DNA of 64,000 nucleotides, taken from the NCBI GenBank assembly GCA_963840565.1, contig CAWIZH010000006.1, forward strand, positions 124,001-188,000, read 5' to 3'. This DNA comes from VRUE01 sp963840565. GTDB taxonomy: Bacteria; Actinomycetota; Thermoleophilia; Solirubrobacterales; 70-9. Within the stretch, counting starts at the first letter, position 1. The number at the start of each line of letters is the position of its first letter. The translations under genes and the position numbers were made by a program. The notes under the pieces are model-generated. The model was not told where the DNA came from and ran no database searches. It was given only the letters and a program-made list of their open reading frames with translations. Below, one piece after another: positions 34,357-42,768 of this stretch.

Positions 34357-34614
34357 ATGGACGTAGCGGCGAAATTGACTTCCAAGGGCCAGATCACGGT
34401 TCCCAAGGCCGTGCGCGACAGCCTCGAGTTGGAGCCGGGCGATCAGGTGTTGTTCCGCCTGGAAGACGGGCGGGCGGTTCTCGCCCGCACCCAGAACTTT
34501 CTCGACCTCGCCGGGTCGGTTCCGGTCCCTCCAGGAAAGCGCGGCGCCTCATGGGAGGAGATTCGCCAAGAGGCGTGGCGGGCCCGCGGCAAGAGACTTA
34601 GAGAGCAAGCTTGA
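34357..34614 (+). CDS. AbrB/SpoVT-domain antitoxin
   Basis: 85 residues. The N-terminal swapped-hairpin DNA-binding domain is clear: AKLTSKGQITVPKAVRDSLELEPGDQVLFRLEDG. The C-terminal half, with a Trp and several Arg, would wrap and neutralise the toxin. It is 3 bases upstream of the PIN-domain gene, a classic type II toxin-antitoxin arrangement. Confidence 0.9.
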   Translation: MDVAAKLTSKGQITVPKAVRDSLELEPGDQVLFRLEDGRAVLARTQNFLDLAGSVPVPPGKRGASWEEIRQEAWRARGKRLREQA

Positions 34615-34617
34615 AGC

Positions 34618-35007
34618 TTGACCGTCCTGCTCGATACGAACGTCGTAATTCGACACTTGACCGGTGACCCGCCGGAGATGGCACGACGGGCAACACGGTT
34701 CTTGGCCACAAAAGCCGAGCTGGTTCTTGCCGATGTCGTCTTGGCAGAGTGCGTATACGTGCTTCAGTCGGTCTACGAAGTCGACCGCCCCGGTACCGCC
34801 GAGCTGATGAGAGCGGCGTTGGCGATGCCGACGATCTCAGCCGACACGGAGCTCCTCCTTCGTGCCCTCGAGATTTACGAGCTCGATCGCCTCGACTTTG
34901 CCGAGGCGTACCTGGTTGCCGCCGCAGAGTTCACCGACGTCGAGTCGATTGCCTCGTTCGACAAAGCAATCGATCGAGTTTCGTCGGTTGAGCGGCTAGT
35001 TCCTTAG
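34618..35007 (+). CDS. PIN-domain toxin (VapC-like RNase)
   Basis: 129 residues. Acidic PIN residues are seen as LLDTNVVIRHL (first Asp), AECVYVL (Glu), and DFAEAYLVA with a late Asp in ASFDKAID. These coordinate Mg for RNA cleavage. The TTG start 3 bases past the antitoxin stop suggests coupled, low translation. Its stop overlaps the ancestral stop of the convergent FMN reductase gene. Confidence 0.9.
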   Translation: MTVLLDTNVVIRHLTGDPPEMARRATRFLATKAELVLADVVLAECVYVLQSVYEVDRPGTAELMRAALAMPTISADTELLLRALEIYELDRLDFAEAYLVAAAEFTDVESIASFDKAIDRVSSVERLVP

Positions 35008-35017
35008 GCCGCGACCA

Positions 35018-35566
35018 TCAGTTCCGCCTCGGCCTCGGCTGCGGCGACCAGCTCGGCGAGGATCTCCTCCAGCTGCTCGGACTGCTGGGGGAGAGCTCGA
35101 GGTGGCCGTCGACCAGCAGCTCCTTGGCGTGACCGACCGGCAGTTCGGCCTCGACCACGCGGCCGCCGAGGGCGCCGAGGACCTTGCGCAGCTCGGCTTG
35201 GGCCCAGACGGCGCCGAACATGCCGGTCGAGGCGCCGATCGCCGCCGCCGGCCTGCCGTTGAGGGCGCTCTTGCCGGCTGGGCGGGAGACCCAGTCGAGC
35301 GCGTTCTTGAGCTGGCCTGGGATCGAGTGGTTGTACTCGGGGGTCGCGATCAGGACCGCGTCGGCGCTACGCACCGCCTCGCGCAGTGCCTCGACCACGG
35401 CGGGGGTCGCCTCCAGTTCGACGTCCTCGTCATACGGCGGCACCTCGCGCAGACGGTCGAACTCGATCAGCTCCGCCCCGGCGGGCAGCCGCTCGGCGGC
35501 CGCCCGCAGCAGGGCGCTGTTGAGCGAGTCCCGGCGCAGGCTTCCGGATATGCCCAGGACCCGCAT
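35018..35566 (-). CDS. NAD(P)H-dependent FMN reductase, C-terminus frameshifted
   Basis: 182 residues as read. Flavodoxin-like fold with GISGSLRRDSLN (FMN phosphate loop) and PEYNHSIPGQLKNALDWVSR, typical of azoreductase/chromate-reductase-like enzymes. After DGHLELSP the reading changes to Ser/Arg/Pro. Adding one base to the G5 run at 35087-35091 restores QQSEQLEEILAELVAA and a stop at 35004-35006. Three bases downstream of the YceI gene, thus an operon. Only the last helix is affected. Confidence 0.85.
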   Translation of the reverse strand: MRVLGISGSLRRDSLNSALLRAAAERLPAGAELIEFDRLREVPPYDEDVELEATPAVVEALREAVRSADAVLIATPEYNHSIPGQLKNALDWVSRPAGKSALNGRPAAAIGASTGMFGAVWAQAELRKVLGALGGRVVEAELPVGHAKELLVDGHLELSPSSPSSWRRSSPSWSPQPRPRRN

Positions 35567-35568
35567 CG

Positions 35569-36120
35569 TTACTCGGCCTCCTCGACCAGCTCCAGCTCGA
35601 CCGCGATGCTGACCTCGTAGTCGAGGACCTCGCCGCCGCTGGGCAGCTCGGCGTTCCAGTCGAGGCCGAAGCTGCGCCGGTCGACCGCCGCCTCGAGCGA
35701 GATGCCGACCCGGGCGTTGCCAGCGAGGTCGGCGCCGAGTTGGCCGAACTTGCCGTTGGCCTCGACCTCGCGCACCTCGCCGTGGATCTCGAGCTCGCCG
35801 CGAAGTCGCAGCGAGCCGTCGTCCTCGACGCTCAGCTCGCTCGACTCGAAGCGCAGCTGCGGGTGGTGCTGGGTGTCGAAGAAGTCGGGGGAGAGCAGGT
35901 GGCCCTTCAGCTGCTCGTCCTCGATCTCGATGCTGGCGACGTCGACCGTGCCCTCGAGCCGCGGCGCCTCGCCACCGCTGAGTCGGGCCTCGTAGGAGCC
36001 GAAGCCGCTGCGGAAGGTGGCGACGCCGTTGTGGGTGATCGCAAAGGTGATCGACGAGTGGACCGGGTCCACCGCGTAGGTACCTGCCGGAATCTGCTGG
36101 TTGACGGTCTGAGTGCTCAT
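35569..36120 (-). CDS. YceI-like lipocalin-fold protein
   Basis: 183 residues. The start GTYAVDPVHSSITFAITHNGVATFRSGFGSYEA is partly quoted to show the DPVHSSI..F pattern of YceI proteins, which bind polyisoprenoid-like lipids. There is no signal peptide, so it is likely cytoplasmic, unlike E. coli YceI. It leads the operon with the FMN reductase and is divergent from a MarR regulator. Confidence 0.92.
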   Translation of the reverse strand: MSTQTVNQQIPAGTYAVDPVHSSITFAITHNGVATFRSGFGSYEARLSGGEAPRLEGTVDVASIEIEDEQLKGHLLSPDFFDTQHHPQLRFESSELSVEDDGSLRLRGELEIHGEVREVEANGKFGQLGADLAGNARVGISLEAAVDRRSFGLDWNAELPSGGEVLDYEVSIAVELELVEEAE

Positions 36121-36185
36121 CGCTGCTCCTTCTCAAGTAGTTGCCGAACAAATGATTGACGTAGAAACAATGATAACAGAAAAAC

Positions 36186-36197
36186 TTGTATCTACAA
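36186..36197. promoter_or_regulatory. Candidate MarR operator dyad
   Basis: TTGTA-TC-TACAA is a short inverted repeat in an unusually AT-rich 118-base divergent gap between the YceI operon and the MarR gene. MarR proteins usually bind such dyads near their own promoter. Short, so tentative. Confidence 0.4.
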
Positions 36198-36238
36198 CTA
36201 TTGCTTGGACAACATTCATCTGCGATGATGGTCAGGTG

Positions 36239-36706
36239 ATGGAGCAGGCAACAGCGACCAAGCCCACGCGCAGCTCCCACGGCGAGGCCTGGGGCGCGCT
36301 TACCCGCACCCACGCCGCGATCACGGGGCGCCTGCAGGAGGCGCTGACCAGCGCCGAATTCCCGCCACTGCCCTGGTACGAGGTGCTCGCGGCCCTGTCC
36401 GAGGCGCCGGATGAACGGCTGAGGATGGGGGACCTCGCCGAGGCCCTGGTGATCACCCGCGGTGGCCTGACCAAGCTGGTCGATCGCCTGATCAAGGCCG
36501 GCCTCTTGGAGCGGACCTTCTGCGAGACCGATCGCCGCGTCAGCTACGCGACCTTGATGCCCGCCGGGCGCGACCTGCTCGAGGAAATGCGGCCGGTCGT
36601 CGTCGCCGAGCTAAATGTCGCCTTCGCCGCCAAGCTCACCGCTGCCGAGGCCAACGCCCTCCGCGAGGCCCTCGACCGTGTCCGCGACTCAGCCTGCAAT
36701 ACCTGA
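36239..36706 (+). CDS. MarR-family transcriptional regulator
   Basis: 155 residues. The winged helix is in LRMGDLAEALVITRGGLTKLVDRLIKAGLLERTFCETDRR (partly quoted), typical of MarR. It starts at an ATG after a GGTCAGG-like site. Divergent to the YceI/FMN reductase operon, which it probably represses. Its stop codon lies inside the arm of a long inverted repeat. Confidence 0.9.
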   Translation: MEQATATKPTRSSHGEAWGALTRTHAAITGRLQEALTSAEFPPLPWYEVLAALSEAPDERLRMGDLAEALVITRGGLTKLVDRLIKAGLLERTFCETDRRVSYATLMPAGRDLLEEMRPVVVAELNVAFAAKLTAAEANALREALDRVRDSACNT

Positions 36707-36825
36707 GGAACTATTCCGGTAGGGGTGGAGCGTCTTGTACTTTTTCGGCGCGATCTTGCGGCGTCAGCAGGCGCGTCTCCACCGAAAGAAGTTAAGCGGA
36801 ACCCCTACCGGAATAGTTCCTCAGG
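36702..36825. repeat. Long inverted-repeat element, family 2, copy 2
   Basis: Perfect 25-bp arms 36702-36726 and 36801-36825. The inner ATTCCGGTAGGGGT is shared with copy 1 apart from one C/T change that is matched on the other arm. The outer CCTGAGGAACT is unique to this locus. Both flanking convergent genes end inside the arms (TGA at 36704-36706 and TGA read from 36823). The interior GTCTTGTACTTTTT and GAAGTTAAG are conserved between copies. Confidence 0.92.
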
Positions 36826-37567
36826 CGAGCGCCGCGGTGGCGCGCTCTTTGGCCGCTTCGATCAGCGTCAGCAGCTCGGGCTCGAGCCCGTCGCGGATCA
36901 GCTCGACCGGGTCGGGGTCGCCGTTGACGATCCCCTCGAAGAACTCCTTGCGATCCTGGTAGGTCGGCAGCGTCCCCTTGGCCCAGCCGCGGGCGTCGTT
37001 GAGGATCACCGCGAGGCGGGCGTACTCCTCGCCGAAGAGGTCGGAGATCTCGCGCTTCATCCGCTTCGCCAGGGCGGGGGAGGCGCCGGCCGTGGAGATC
37101 GCGATCGCCAGCGGCCCGGTCCGCACGATCGCCGGCAGGATGAAGTTGCACAGCGGCGGCACGTCGACGATGTTGACCAGCATCGCCCGCTTCTCAGCAT
37201 CGTCGTAGACCTTGATGTTGACCTCGGTGTCGTCGGTCGAGGCGATCACCATGAAGACGCCCTCGAGGTCGGCGGCGCCGGCGTAGTCTCGCTTCTCCCA
37301 CTCGATCGAGCCCTCCGCCGCGAGACTCTCCAGCTCCGGGTGGGCGACCGGCGCGATCAGGGTCACGTCGGCGTCGCAGGCGAGCAGCCCCTCGACCTTC
37401 TCGAGGCCGATGTCGCCACCGCCGACGACCAGGCAGCGCCGCCCCTTCAGCTTCAGGCAGGCGATGTAGAAGGGCGTCTCCAGCATGTCGCGCACGCAGG
37501 ACTGGTCGCAGATCCCCTTGCGCAACTGGCAGACGCACTCCTTGCCGGCGTAGGCCTGGGCGGGCAT
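36821..37567 (-). CDS. Precorrin-2 dehydrogenase / siroheme-type protein
   Basis: 248 residues. A Rossmann motif, CLVVGGGDIGLEKVEGLL, and the segment TAGASPALAKRMKREI are typical of the CysG N-terminal domain, which oxidises precorrin-2 to sirohydrochlorin with NAD. The N-terminal 25 residues have four cysteines (C-x-C-x6-C-x3-C), not part of the usual domain, possibly metal binding. No chelatase or methyltransferase domain is fused and no other haem genes are adjacent. Confidence 0.88.
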   Translation of the reverse strand: MPAQAYAGKECVCQLRKGICDQSCVRDMLETPFYIACLKLKGRRCLVVGGGDIGLEKVEGLLACDADVTLIAPVAHPELESLAAEGSIEWEKRDYAGAADLEGVFMVIASTDDTEVNIKVYDDAEKRAMLVNIVDVPPLCNFILPAIVRTGPLAIAISTAGASPALAKRMKREISDLFGEEYARLAVILNDARGWAKGTLPTYQDRKEFFEGIVNGDPDPVELIRDGLEPELLTLIEAAKERATAALA

Positions 37568-37601
37568 GACTCAAAGCCTAGTGATCCCCACCAACAGCCC
37601 G

Positions 37602-37648
37602 CCGATGGGCCTAAAACCCCACTCCGGCTCCGGTTTTAGTCCCGTCGG
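37602..37648. terminator. Hairpin after the epimerase gene
   Basis: Arms 37602-37618 and 37632-37648 match at 15 of 17 positions (CTAAAACC/GGTTTTAG inner stem). It follows the epimerase stop at 37652 on the minus strand and precedes the dehydrogenase start. A terminator is likely, though without a clear T-tract. Confidence 0.55.
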
Positions 37649-37651
37649 CCG

Positions 37652-38584
37652 CTATATCGAGTCGAGGGTGACGCGCAGGCCCTCTTTGAGGCCCATCCGC
37701 GGCGTCCAGCCCAGCTCGCTCCCGGCGCGAGCCGGGTCGATCGAGATTCGCTGCACCTCGCCGGTGCGGGGTGGAGCGAGCTCGGGCTCGAAGTCACCGT
37801 TGCCGCCGAGCTCGCCGAGCGCCTCGGCAAGTTCCAGCACGTCGGTCTCGATCCCGGTGCCGATGTTGACCGCCCCGGTCGTCTCCGAGTCCGCAGCGGC
37901 CAGCATCGCCGCCACCACGTCGCCGACATATATGTAGTCGCGGGTCTGCTTGCCGTCGCCGAAGACGGTCGGGCGCTCGTCGGCGCGCAGCTTGCCGCAG
38001 AAGATCGCGATCACGCCCGCCTCGCCGAGCGGGTCCTGGCGCGGGCCGTAGACGTTGCCGAGGCGCAGGGGGATGGTGGAGAGGCCGTAGAGCCGTTCGT
38101 AGAGCGCCAGGTAGCCCTCGCCGGCAAACTTGCTCTGGCCGTAGGGGGCCTCGGGCGCGAGCGGCGCGTCCTCGGACAGCGGCAGCTGCTGGCCGTCGCC
38201 CTCGCCGTAGATCGCGCCGCCGGTCGAGCTGAAGACGATCCGCCGCGAGCCCGCGACCCGCGCCGCCTCGAGCACGTTGGCGGTGCCGCCGACGTTGATT
38301 GAAGCGTCGAAAGCGGGGTCGGCGATCGACTTGCGCACGTCGATCTGGGCGGCGAGGTGGAAGATGACCTCGGGCTTCTCGGCGCCGGCCAGCTGCTCGA
38401 GCGCCGGACGGTCGCGGATGTCGGCCTCGATCAGCTTTGCCCCGGCGGCGAGCGCGCCGTCGAGGTTTTCCCGCTTGCCGGTCGAGAGGTCATCGACGAC
38501 GACCACCTCGTCGCCGCGCGCCAGCAGTGCGTCGGCCAAGTTGGAGCCGATGAAGCCTGCGCCGCCTGTAACCAGAGCCTTCAT
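37652..38584 (-). CDS. NAD-dependent nucleotide-sugar epimerase (GalE-like)
   Basis: 310 residues, extended SDR. NAD motif TGGAGFIGSNLAD, acidic DDLSTG, catalytic region FSSTGGAIYG and YGQSKFAGE with the Tyr-Lys pair, and GNVYGPRQDP. This matches UDP-glucose 4-epimerase-like enzymes; exact sugar is not certain. It may feed the glycosyltransferase genes 5 kb downstream. Confidence 0.9.
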   Translation of the reverse strand: MKALVTGGAGFIGSNLADALLARGDEVVVVDDLSTGKRENLDGALAAGAKLIEADIRDRPALEQLAGAEKPEVIFHLAAQIDVRKSIADPAFDASINVGGTANVLEAARVAGSRRIVFSSTGGAIYGEGDGQQLPLSEDAPLAPEAPYGQSKFAGEGYLALYERLYGLSTIPLRLGNVYGPRQDPLGEAGVIAIFCGKLRADERPTVFGDGKQTRDYIYVGDVVAAMLAAADSETTGAVNIGTGIETDVLELAEALGELGGNGDFEPELAPPRTGEVQRISIDPARAGSELGWTPRMGLKEGLRVTLDSI

Positions 38585-38706
38585 TGAGATCGCGATCCTA
38601 TGGACATTGCACCCCTGATCGGCAGCCGCCGCGCATATATGTAGGGGCGCAGACGAGTTTTCGGCTGAGAGGGGTCGCCGAGCGCCCCTGCTACCCTCGC
38701 CGCCCC

Positions 38707-40995
38707 ATGCGCCTCATCGTCACCGAGAAGAACAACAGCGCCGAGAAGATCGCGACCTTCCTCAGCAAGGGCAGCGCGACCAGCGACAAAACCTTCAAAG
38801 TCCCCTTCTACACCTGGACCGACGCCGACGGCGGCGACCAGAGGACGATCGGACTGAAGGGACACGTGCTCGGCCCGGCCTTCCCCGAGGGCTATTCGAA
38901 CTGGCAGAAGACCGACCTGCACGACCTGATCGACGCCGAGCTGATCAAGGAGCCGACCGACAAGAACGTCGTCAAAGCGATTCGCAAAGTCGCCAAGGAA
39001 GCCGACGAGCTGGTGATCGCGACCGACTTCGACCGCGAGGGCGAGCTGATCGGGCTGGAGGCGCTGGAGGAGATGCTCGACGCCAACCCGGCCCTCGGCA
39101 ACCGCGAGGAAACCCGCGCCGGCACGCTGAAAATCCTCCGCGCCCGCTACTCGGCGCTGACCAAAGAAGAGATCGAGCGCGCCTTCGGCGAGCTCGACGA
39201 ACTCTCCTACCCGCTCGCCAACGCCGGCGCCGCCCGCCAGGACATCGACCTGCTCTGGGGCGCCACCCTGACCCGCGCCGTCTCGCTCAGCACCCGCCGC
39301 TTCGGCTCCAACTTCCTCTCGGTCGGCCGCGTGCAGAGCCCGACCCTGGGCCTGGTCGTCGAGCGTGAGATGGAGCGCCGCGCCCACGTCGCCAAACCGT
39401 TCTGGGAACTGTTCGCCAAGTTCGAGCACCCCGACGGCAGCTTCGAGGCCCACCACGAGACCGACAAGTTCTGGGAGAAGGCCGAGGCCGACGCAGCGCT
39501 CGCCGGCACCGCCGCCCCCGGCACGGTCAAGGCCGTGACGGCGCGCAAGAACACGCGCAAGCCGCCGACGCCCTACAACACGACCGCCTTCACCACCGAC
39601 GCCTCCAGCCGCCTCGGCATCACCCCCGCCAGCGCGATGCGGCTCGCCGAGGACCTCTACATGGACGGCTTCATCTCCTACCCGCGCACCGACAACACGG
39701 TCTACCCGGTCTCGCTGCCGCTGCGCGAGCTGGTCAGCTCGCTGGTCCGGGTCAAGGAGTTCTCCGCCGCTTCCGGCCTGCTCGACGGCGAGCTGAAGCC
39801 GACCCGGGGCAAAAAAGAGACGACCGACCACCCGCCGATCTACCCGACCCAGGCGATCCAGCCGGGCGCCCTCGGCGACGGGCCCAAGAAGCGCGTCTAC
39901 GAACTCGTCGTGCGCCGCTTCCTCGCCACCTTCAGCCCGCCGATGATCACCGAGTCGACGCGCGCCGACATCGAGGCCGGCTCGCAGACCTACTTCGTCC
40001 GTGGCTCGGTCGTCGTCGACCCCGGCTTTGCCGGCATCTACACCTACGCCCGCTCCTCCGACGAGGAGATCCCGGCGCTGCAGGAGGGCCAGACCCTGGC
40101 GCTCGATGGCGATCCCTGGATCGTCGACAAGGAGACCCAGCCGCCCTCGCGGATCTCGCAGGCGAAGCTGGTCGAGATGATGGAGGAGCGCGGCCTCGGC
40201 ACCAAGGCGACCCGCGCCGACATCATCAAGAAGCTCTTCGACCGCGGCTACGTCTACAGCAACCCGCCGATCCCGACCGAGACCGGGATCGCGATGTACG
40301 ACGCCTTCAAAAAATACGTGCCGGCGATGGCGACGCCGGAGATGACCGCCCAGCTCGAGTCGGAGATGGACCAGATCGCCGCCGGCGCGATGACCAAGGA
40401 CGGCGTCGTCGGCGACAGCCGCGCGCTGCTCCACAAGACCTGGAGCGAAATCGACGAGAGCCGCGAGGATCTCGCCAAAGTCGTCTGGAAGGGGATGGAC
40501 GAGGACCGCATCCTCGGCCCCTGCAAGGTCTGCGAAGAAGCCGGCCGCAAGAAGGAGGACGGCTCGCCCCACATGCTGCGGGTGATTCGGGCGAAGAAGT
40601 CGGGCAAGCGCTTCGTCGGCTGCTCCGGCTGGACCCTCGACGATCCCGAGTCCTGCGATCAGACCTTCCCGCTGCCCCAGCGCGGCGACGTCTTCAAACT
40701 CGAAGAACGCTGCTCGGTCTGCGGCGAGACGCCGCGGCTGAAAGTCCAACCCTTCCGCGGCCGCCCCTGGAACCTCTGCCTCAACGACGACTGCGAGTCG
40801 ATGCAGGAGATGAAGAAACGCCGCGCCGAGCGCGAAGCGGCCAAAGCGGCCAAAGAAGCGATGGCGGAGAAGCCGCTGCCCGTAGGCGACGAGGACAAGG
40901 TGCCGGCGAAGGCCAAAGCGAAAGCGAAGGCCAAAGTCAGCAAGGCCGACACCGCCACCCGCGGCGTCAAACGCGCCAAGGCCGCGGCCAAATAG
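38707..40995 (+). CDS. topA: DNA topoisomerase I, archaeal-like type IA
   Basis: 762 residues. The N-terminal Toprim domain has ATDFDREGELIG; the catalytic tyrosine is Y325 in FISYPRTDN. Two Cys4-type zinc modules (CKVCEEAGRKK..C, CSVCGET..C) follow. A Lys/Ala-rich tail (KAKAKAKAKVSKAD) ends the protein. The N-terminus MRLIVTEKNNSAEKIA and overall layout resemble archaeal TopA more than E. coli TopA. Relaxes negative supercoils. Confidence 0.93.
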   Translation: MRLIVTEKNNSAEKIATFLSKGSATSDKTFKVPFYTWTDADGGDQRTIGLKGHVLGPAFPEGYSNWQKTDLHDLIDAELIKEPTDKNVVKAIRKVAKEADELVIATDFDREGELIGLEALEEMLDANPALGNREETRAGTLKILRARYSALTKEEIERAFGELDELSYPLANAGAARQDIDLLWGATLTRAVSLSTRRFGSNFLSVGRVQSPTLGLVVEREMERRAHVAKPFWELFAKFEHPDGSFEAHHETDKFWEKAEADAALAGTAAPGTVKAVTARKNTRKPPTPYNTTAFTTDASSRLGITPASAMRLAEDLYMDGFISYPRTDNTVYPVSLPLRELVSSLVRVKEFSAASGLLDGELKPTRGKKETTDHPPIYPTQAIQPGALGDGPKKRVYELVVRRFLATFSPPMITESTRADIEAGSQTYFVRGSVVVDPGFAGIYTYARSSDEEIPALQEGQTLALDGDPWIVDKETQPPSRISQAKLVEMMEERGLGTKATRADIIKKLFDRGYVYSNPPIPTETGIAMYDAFKKYVPAMATPEMTAQLESEMDQIAAGAMTKDGVVGDSRALLHKTWSEIDESREDLAKVVWKGMDEDRILGPCKVCEEAGRKKEDGSPHMLRVIRAKKSGKRFVGCSGWTLDDPESCDQTFPLPQRGDVFKLEERCSVCGETPRLKVQPFRGRPWNLCLNDDCESMQEMKKRRAEREAAKAAKEAMAEKPLPVGDEDKVPAKAKAKAKAKVSKADTATRGVKRAKAAAK

Positions 40996-40999
40996 AGGC

Positions 41000-41046
41000 T
41001 TCCGGTGCGCTTTATCCCCCTATACGGTGGATAAGGACCACCGGAA
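41000..41046. repeat. Inverted repeat between topA and tmk
   Basis: TTCCGGTG (41000-41007)/CACCGGAA (41039-41046) with an inner TTATCC/GGATAA stem. It sits between the topA stop and the tmk GTG start on the same strand. Terminator or processing role possible; no T-tract. Confidence 0.6.
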
Positions 41047-41058
41047 CCGCGGCTCGAC

Positions 41059-41649
41059 GTGTTTATTTCGCTTGAGGGGGTTGATGGGTCTGGGAAGTCG
41101 ACGCAGGCGAAGCTGCTTGCCGAGGCACTCGGTCCCGAGACTCTGCTGATTCGGGAGCCGGGGGGGACCAGCGCGGCGGAGCGAATCCGCGAGTTGCTCG
41201 CCGACCCCGCGCTGGAGATAGATCCCTTCGCCGAGCTGCTGCTCTTCTCCGCCGCCCGCGCCGACCTGGTCAGCCGCGTGATCCGCCCGGCGCTCGAGGC
41301 GGGCACGCACGTCGTCGCCGACCGCTTCGCCGACTCCAGCGTCGCCTACCAGGGCGGCGCGCGCGAACTCGGCACCAGCCATGTGCTCTCGCTGACCGAC
41401 ACGGTGATCGACGGGCTCTGGCCCGACGTCACCGTGTTGCTGCGCCTCGACCCCGAGGTCGGCTTGGGGCGGGCAGACGGGGAGGACCGCTTCGAGTCCG
41501 AGGGCGTGGAGCTGCAGCGCGCCGTCGCCGAGGCCTACGAGGAGATAGCCCAGATCGCCTCCGACCGCGTCGTCGTAGTCGATGGCGCCGGCAGCGTCGA
41601 CGAGGTCCACGAGCGTGTCATGAAGGCGATCCAAAGTCACGCCGGGTGA
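41059..41649 (+). CDS. tmk: Thymidylate kinase
   Basis: Phosphorylates dTMP to dTDP. 196 residues. P-loop GVDGSGKST, the DR motif VVADRFADSSVAYQG, and a lid region RADGEDRFESEG. The GTG start gives MFISLEGVDG. Adjacent to holB, a common bacterial arrangement for DNA replication genes. Its stop lies in the left arm of the next inverted repeat. Confidence 0.95.
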   Translation: MFISLEGVDGSGKSTQAKLLAEALGPETLLIREPGGTSAAERIRELLADPALEIDPFAELLLFSAARADLVSRVIRPALEAGTHVVADRFADSSVAYQGGARELGTSHVLSLTDTVIDGLWPDVTVLLRLDPEVGLGRADGEDRFESEGVELQRAVAEAYEEIAQIASDRVVVVDGAGSVDEVHERVMKAIQSHAG

Positions 41650-41693
41650 CTTCGTCTTTTTGGGGCCAATAGGACGCATAAAGACGAAGTCAC
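41646..41693. repeat. Perfect 14-bp inverted repeat between tmk and holB
   Basis: GTGACTTCGTCTTT (41646-41659) and its complement (41680-41693), 20-base loop. The left arm contains the tmk stop codon; the right arm ends four bases before the holB ATG. Confidence 0.75.
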
Positions 41694-41697
41694 TGAG

Positions 41698-42768
41698 ATG
41701 AACGACGCGATGGAGAGCACTACTCAGCATCAGCCGCGGGCGCGGGTGGCGCTTAGCGCGGCGCTGGCCACGACCCCTTCGCACGCCTACCTCTTCCGCG
41801 GCCCGCGTGGGGCAGGCAAGAGCGCGATCGCGCGAGCCTTTTCCGCCGAGATCCTGGCCGCGGGCGCCCCAGACCCCGACGACGCCCGGCGCCGCGCGCT
41901 GCTCGACCCCTCGCCGCATCCCGACCTGGTCTGGCTGAGGCCGCGCGGCGCCCAGCACATGGTCGAGGAGGTCCGCGAGAAGGTGATCCGCGCCGCCTCC
42001 TACCGACCCTTCGAAGCCGACAAGCGCGTCTTCGTGATCGAGGCCGCCGAGCAGATGCGCGACGAGAGCCAAAATGCCCTCTTGAAGACGCTGGAGGAGC
42101 CCCCCGCCTACGTACACCTGATCCTGCTCACTGCCGAACCGGCGATGCTCTTGGAGACGATCGCCTCCCGCTGCCAACCAATCGACTTCGCCCCGCTACC
42201 ACTACAAGCCGTCGAAGCCGCCCTCGCCGACGCCGGCTCCCCAGACGACCTAGCCACCGCAGCCCGCCTCTCAGCAGGAGACCCGGTCCGCGCCCGCTTT
42301 CTTCTTTCGGACTCCGGCAAGACCCTTCGTGCGGCGGCGCTCGCGATGGACAAGGACTGGCAACGAGTTCTGAAGGCCGCAGAATCAGCGGGCGAAGAAG
42401 CGGAAGAGGCAACCCGCAAGATCCTCGACGAAGAAACCGAAGCCGGCATCAAGCGCAGCGCCAAGGACATCGCCGACGAAGCCAAACGCGCCGGTCGCCG
42501 CCGCCGCACGGAGACCCTTGACCTCGCCCTGGAGCTGAACGCGAGCTGGTTCCGCGACCTCGCCGCCACCGCCTCGGGCGCCAGCGACGTCGTCTTCAAC
42601 CGCGACCGGCTCGCCGATCTCCAGTCCCGCGCTGCGACCCTCGACCCGTCGCGTCCCCGCCGCGCCGCCGAGCTGGTTCAGGACACCCGCCGCCGCCTCG
42701 ACCTCAACGTCTCCGAGGAGCTAGCTCTTGAGGCGTTGGCCTTCCGCCTCGCGGCCGTTTTTGCCTGA
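41698..42768 (+). CDS. holB: DNA polymerase III delta' subunit
   Basis: 356 residues. Clamp-loader AAA+ domain with Walker A-like RGPRGAGKS and the conserved SQNALLKTLEEPPAYVHLIL and IASRCQPI (sensor and SRC motif). The last third is Arg/Glu rich and variable. ATG at 41698 or 41710. The 3' end overlaps the convergent DUF2304 gene by 48 bases. Confidence 0.92.
   Translation: MNDAMESTTQHQPRARVALSAALATTPSHAYLFRGPRGAGKSAIARAFSAEILAAGAPDPDDARRRALLDPSPHPDLVWLRPRGAQHMVEEVREKVIRAASYRPFEADKRVFVIEAAEQMRDESQNALLKTLEEPPAYVHLILLTAEPAMLLETIASRCQPIDFAPLPLQAVEAALADAGSPDDLATAARLSAGDPVRARFLLSDSGKTLRAAALAMDKDWQRVLKAAESAGEEAEEATRKILDEETEAGIKRSAKDIADEAKRAGRRRRTETLDLALELNASWFRDLAATASGASDVVFNRDRLADLQSRAATLDPSRPRRAAELVQDTRRRLDLNVSEELALEALAFRLAAVFA

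Noticed and set aside
38581..40749. 722-residue frame antisense to topA
   Set aside because: Low-complexity shadow of topA.
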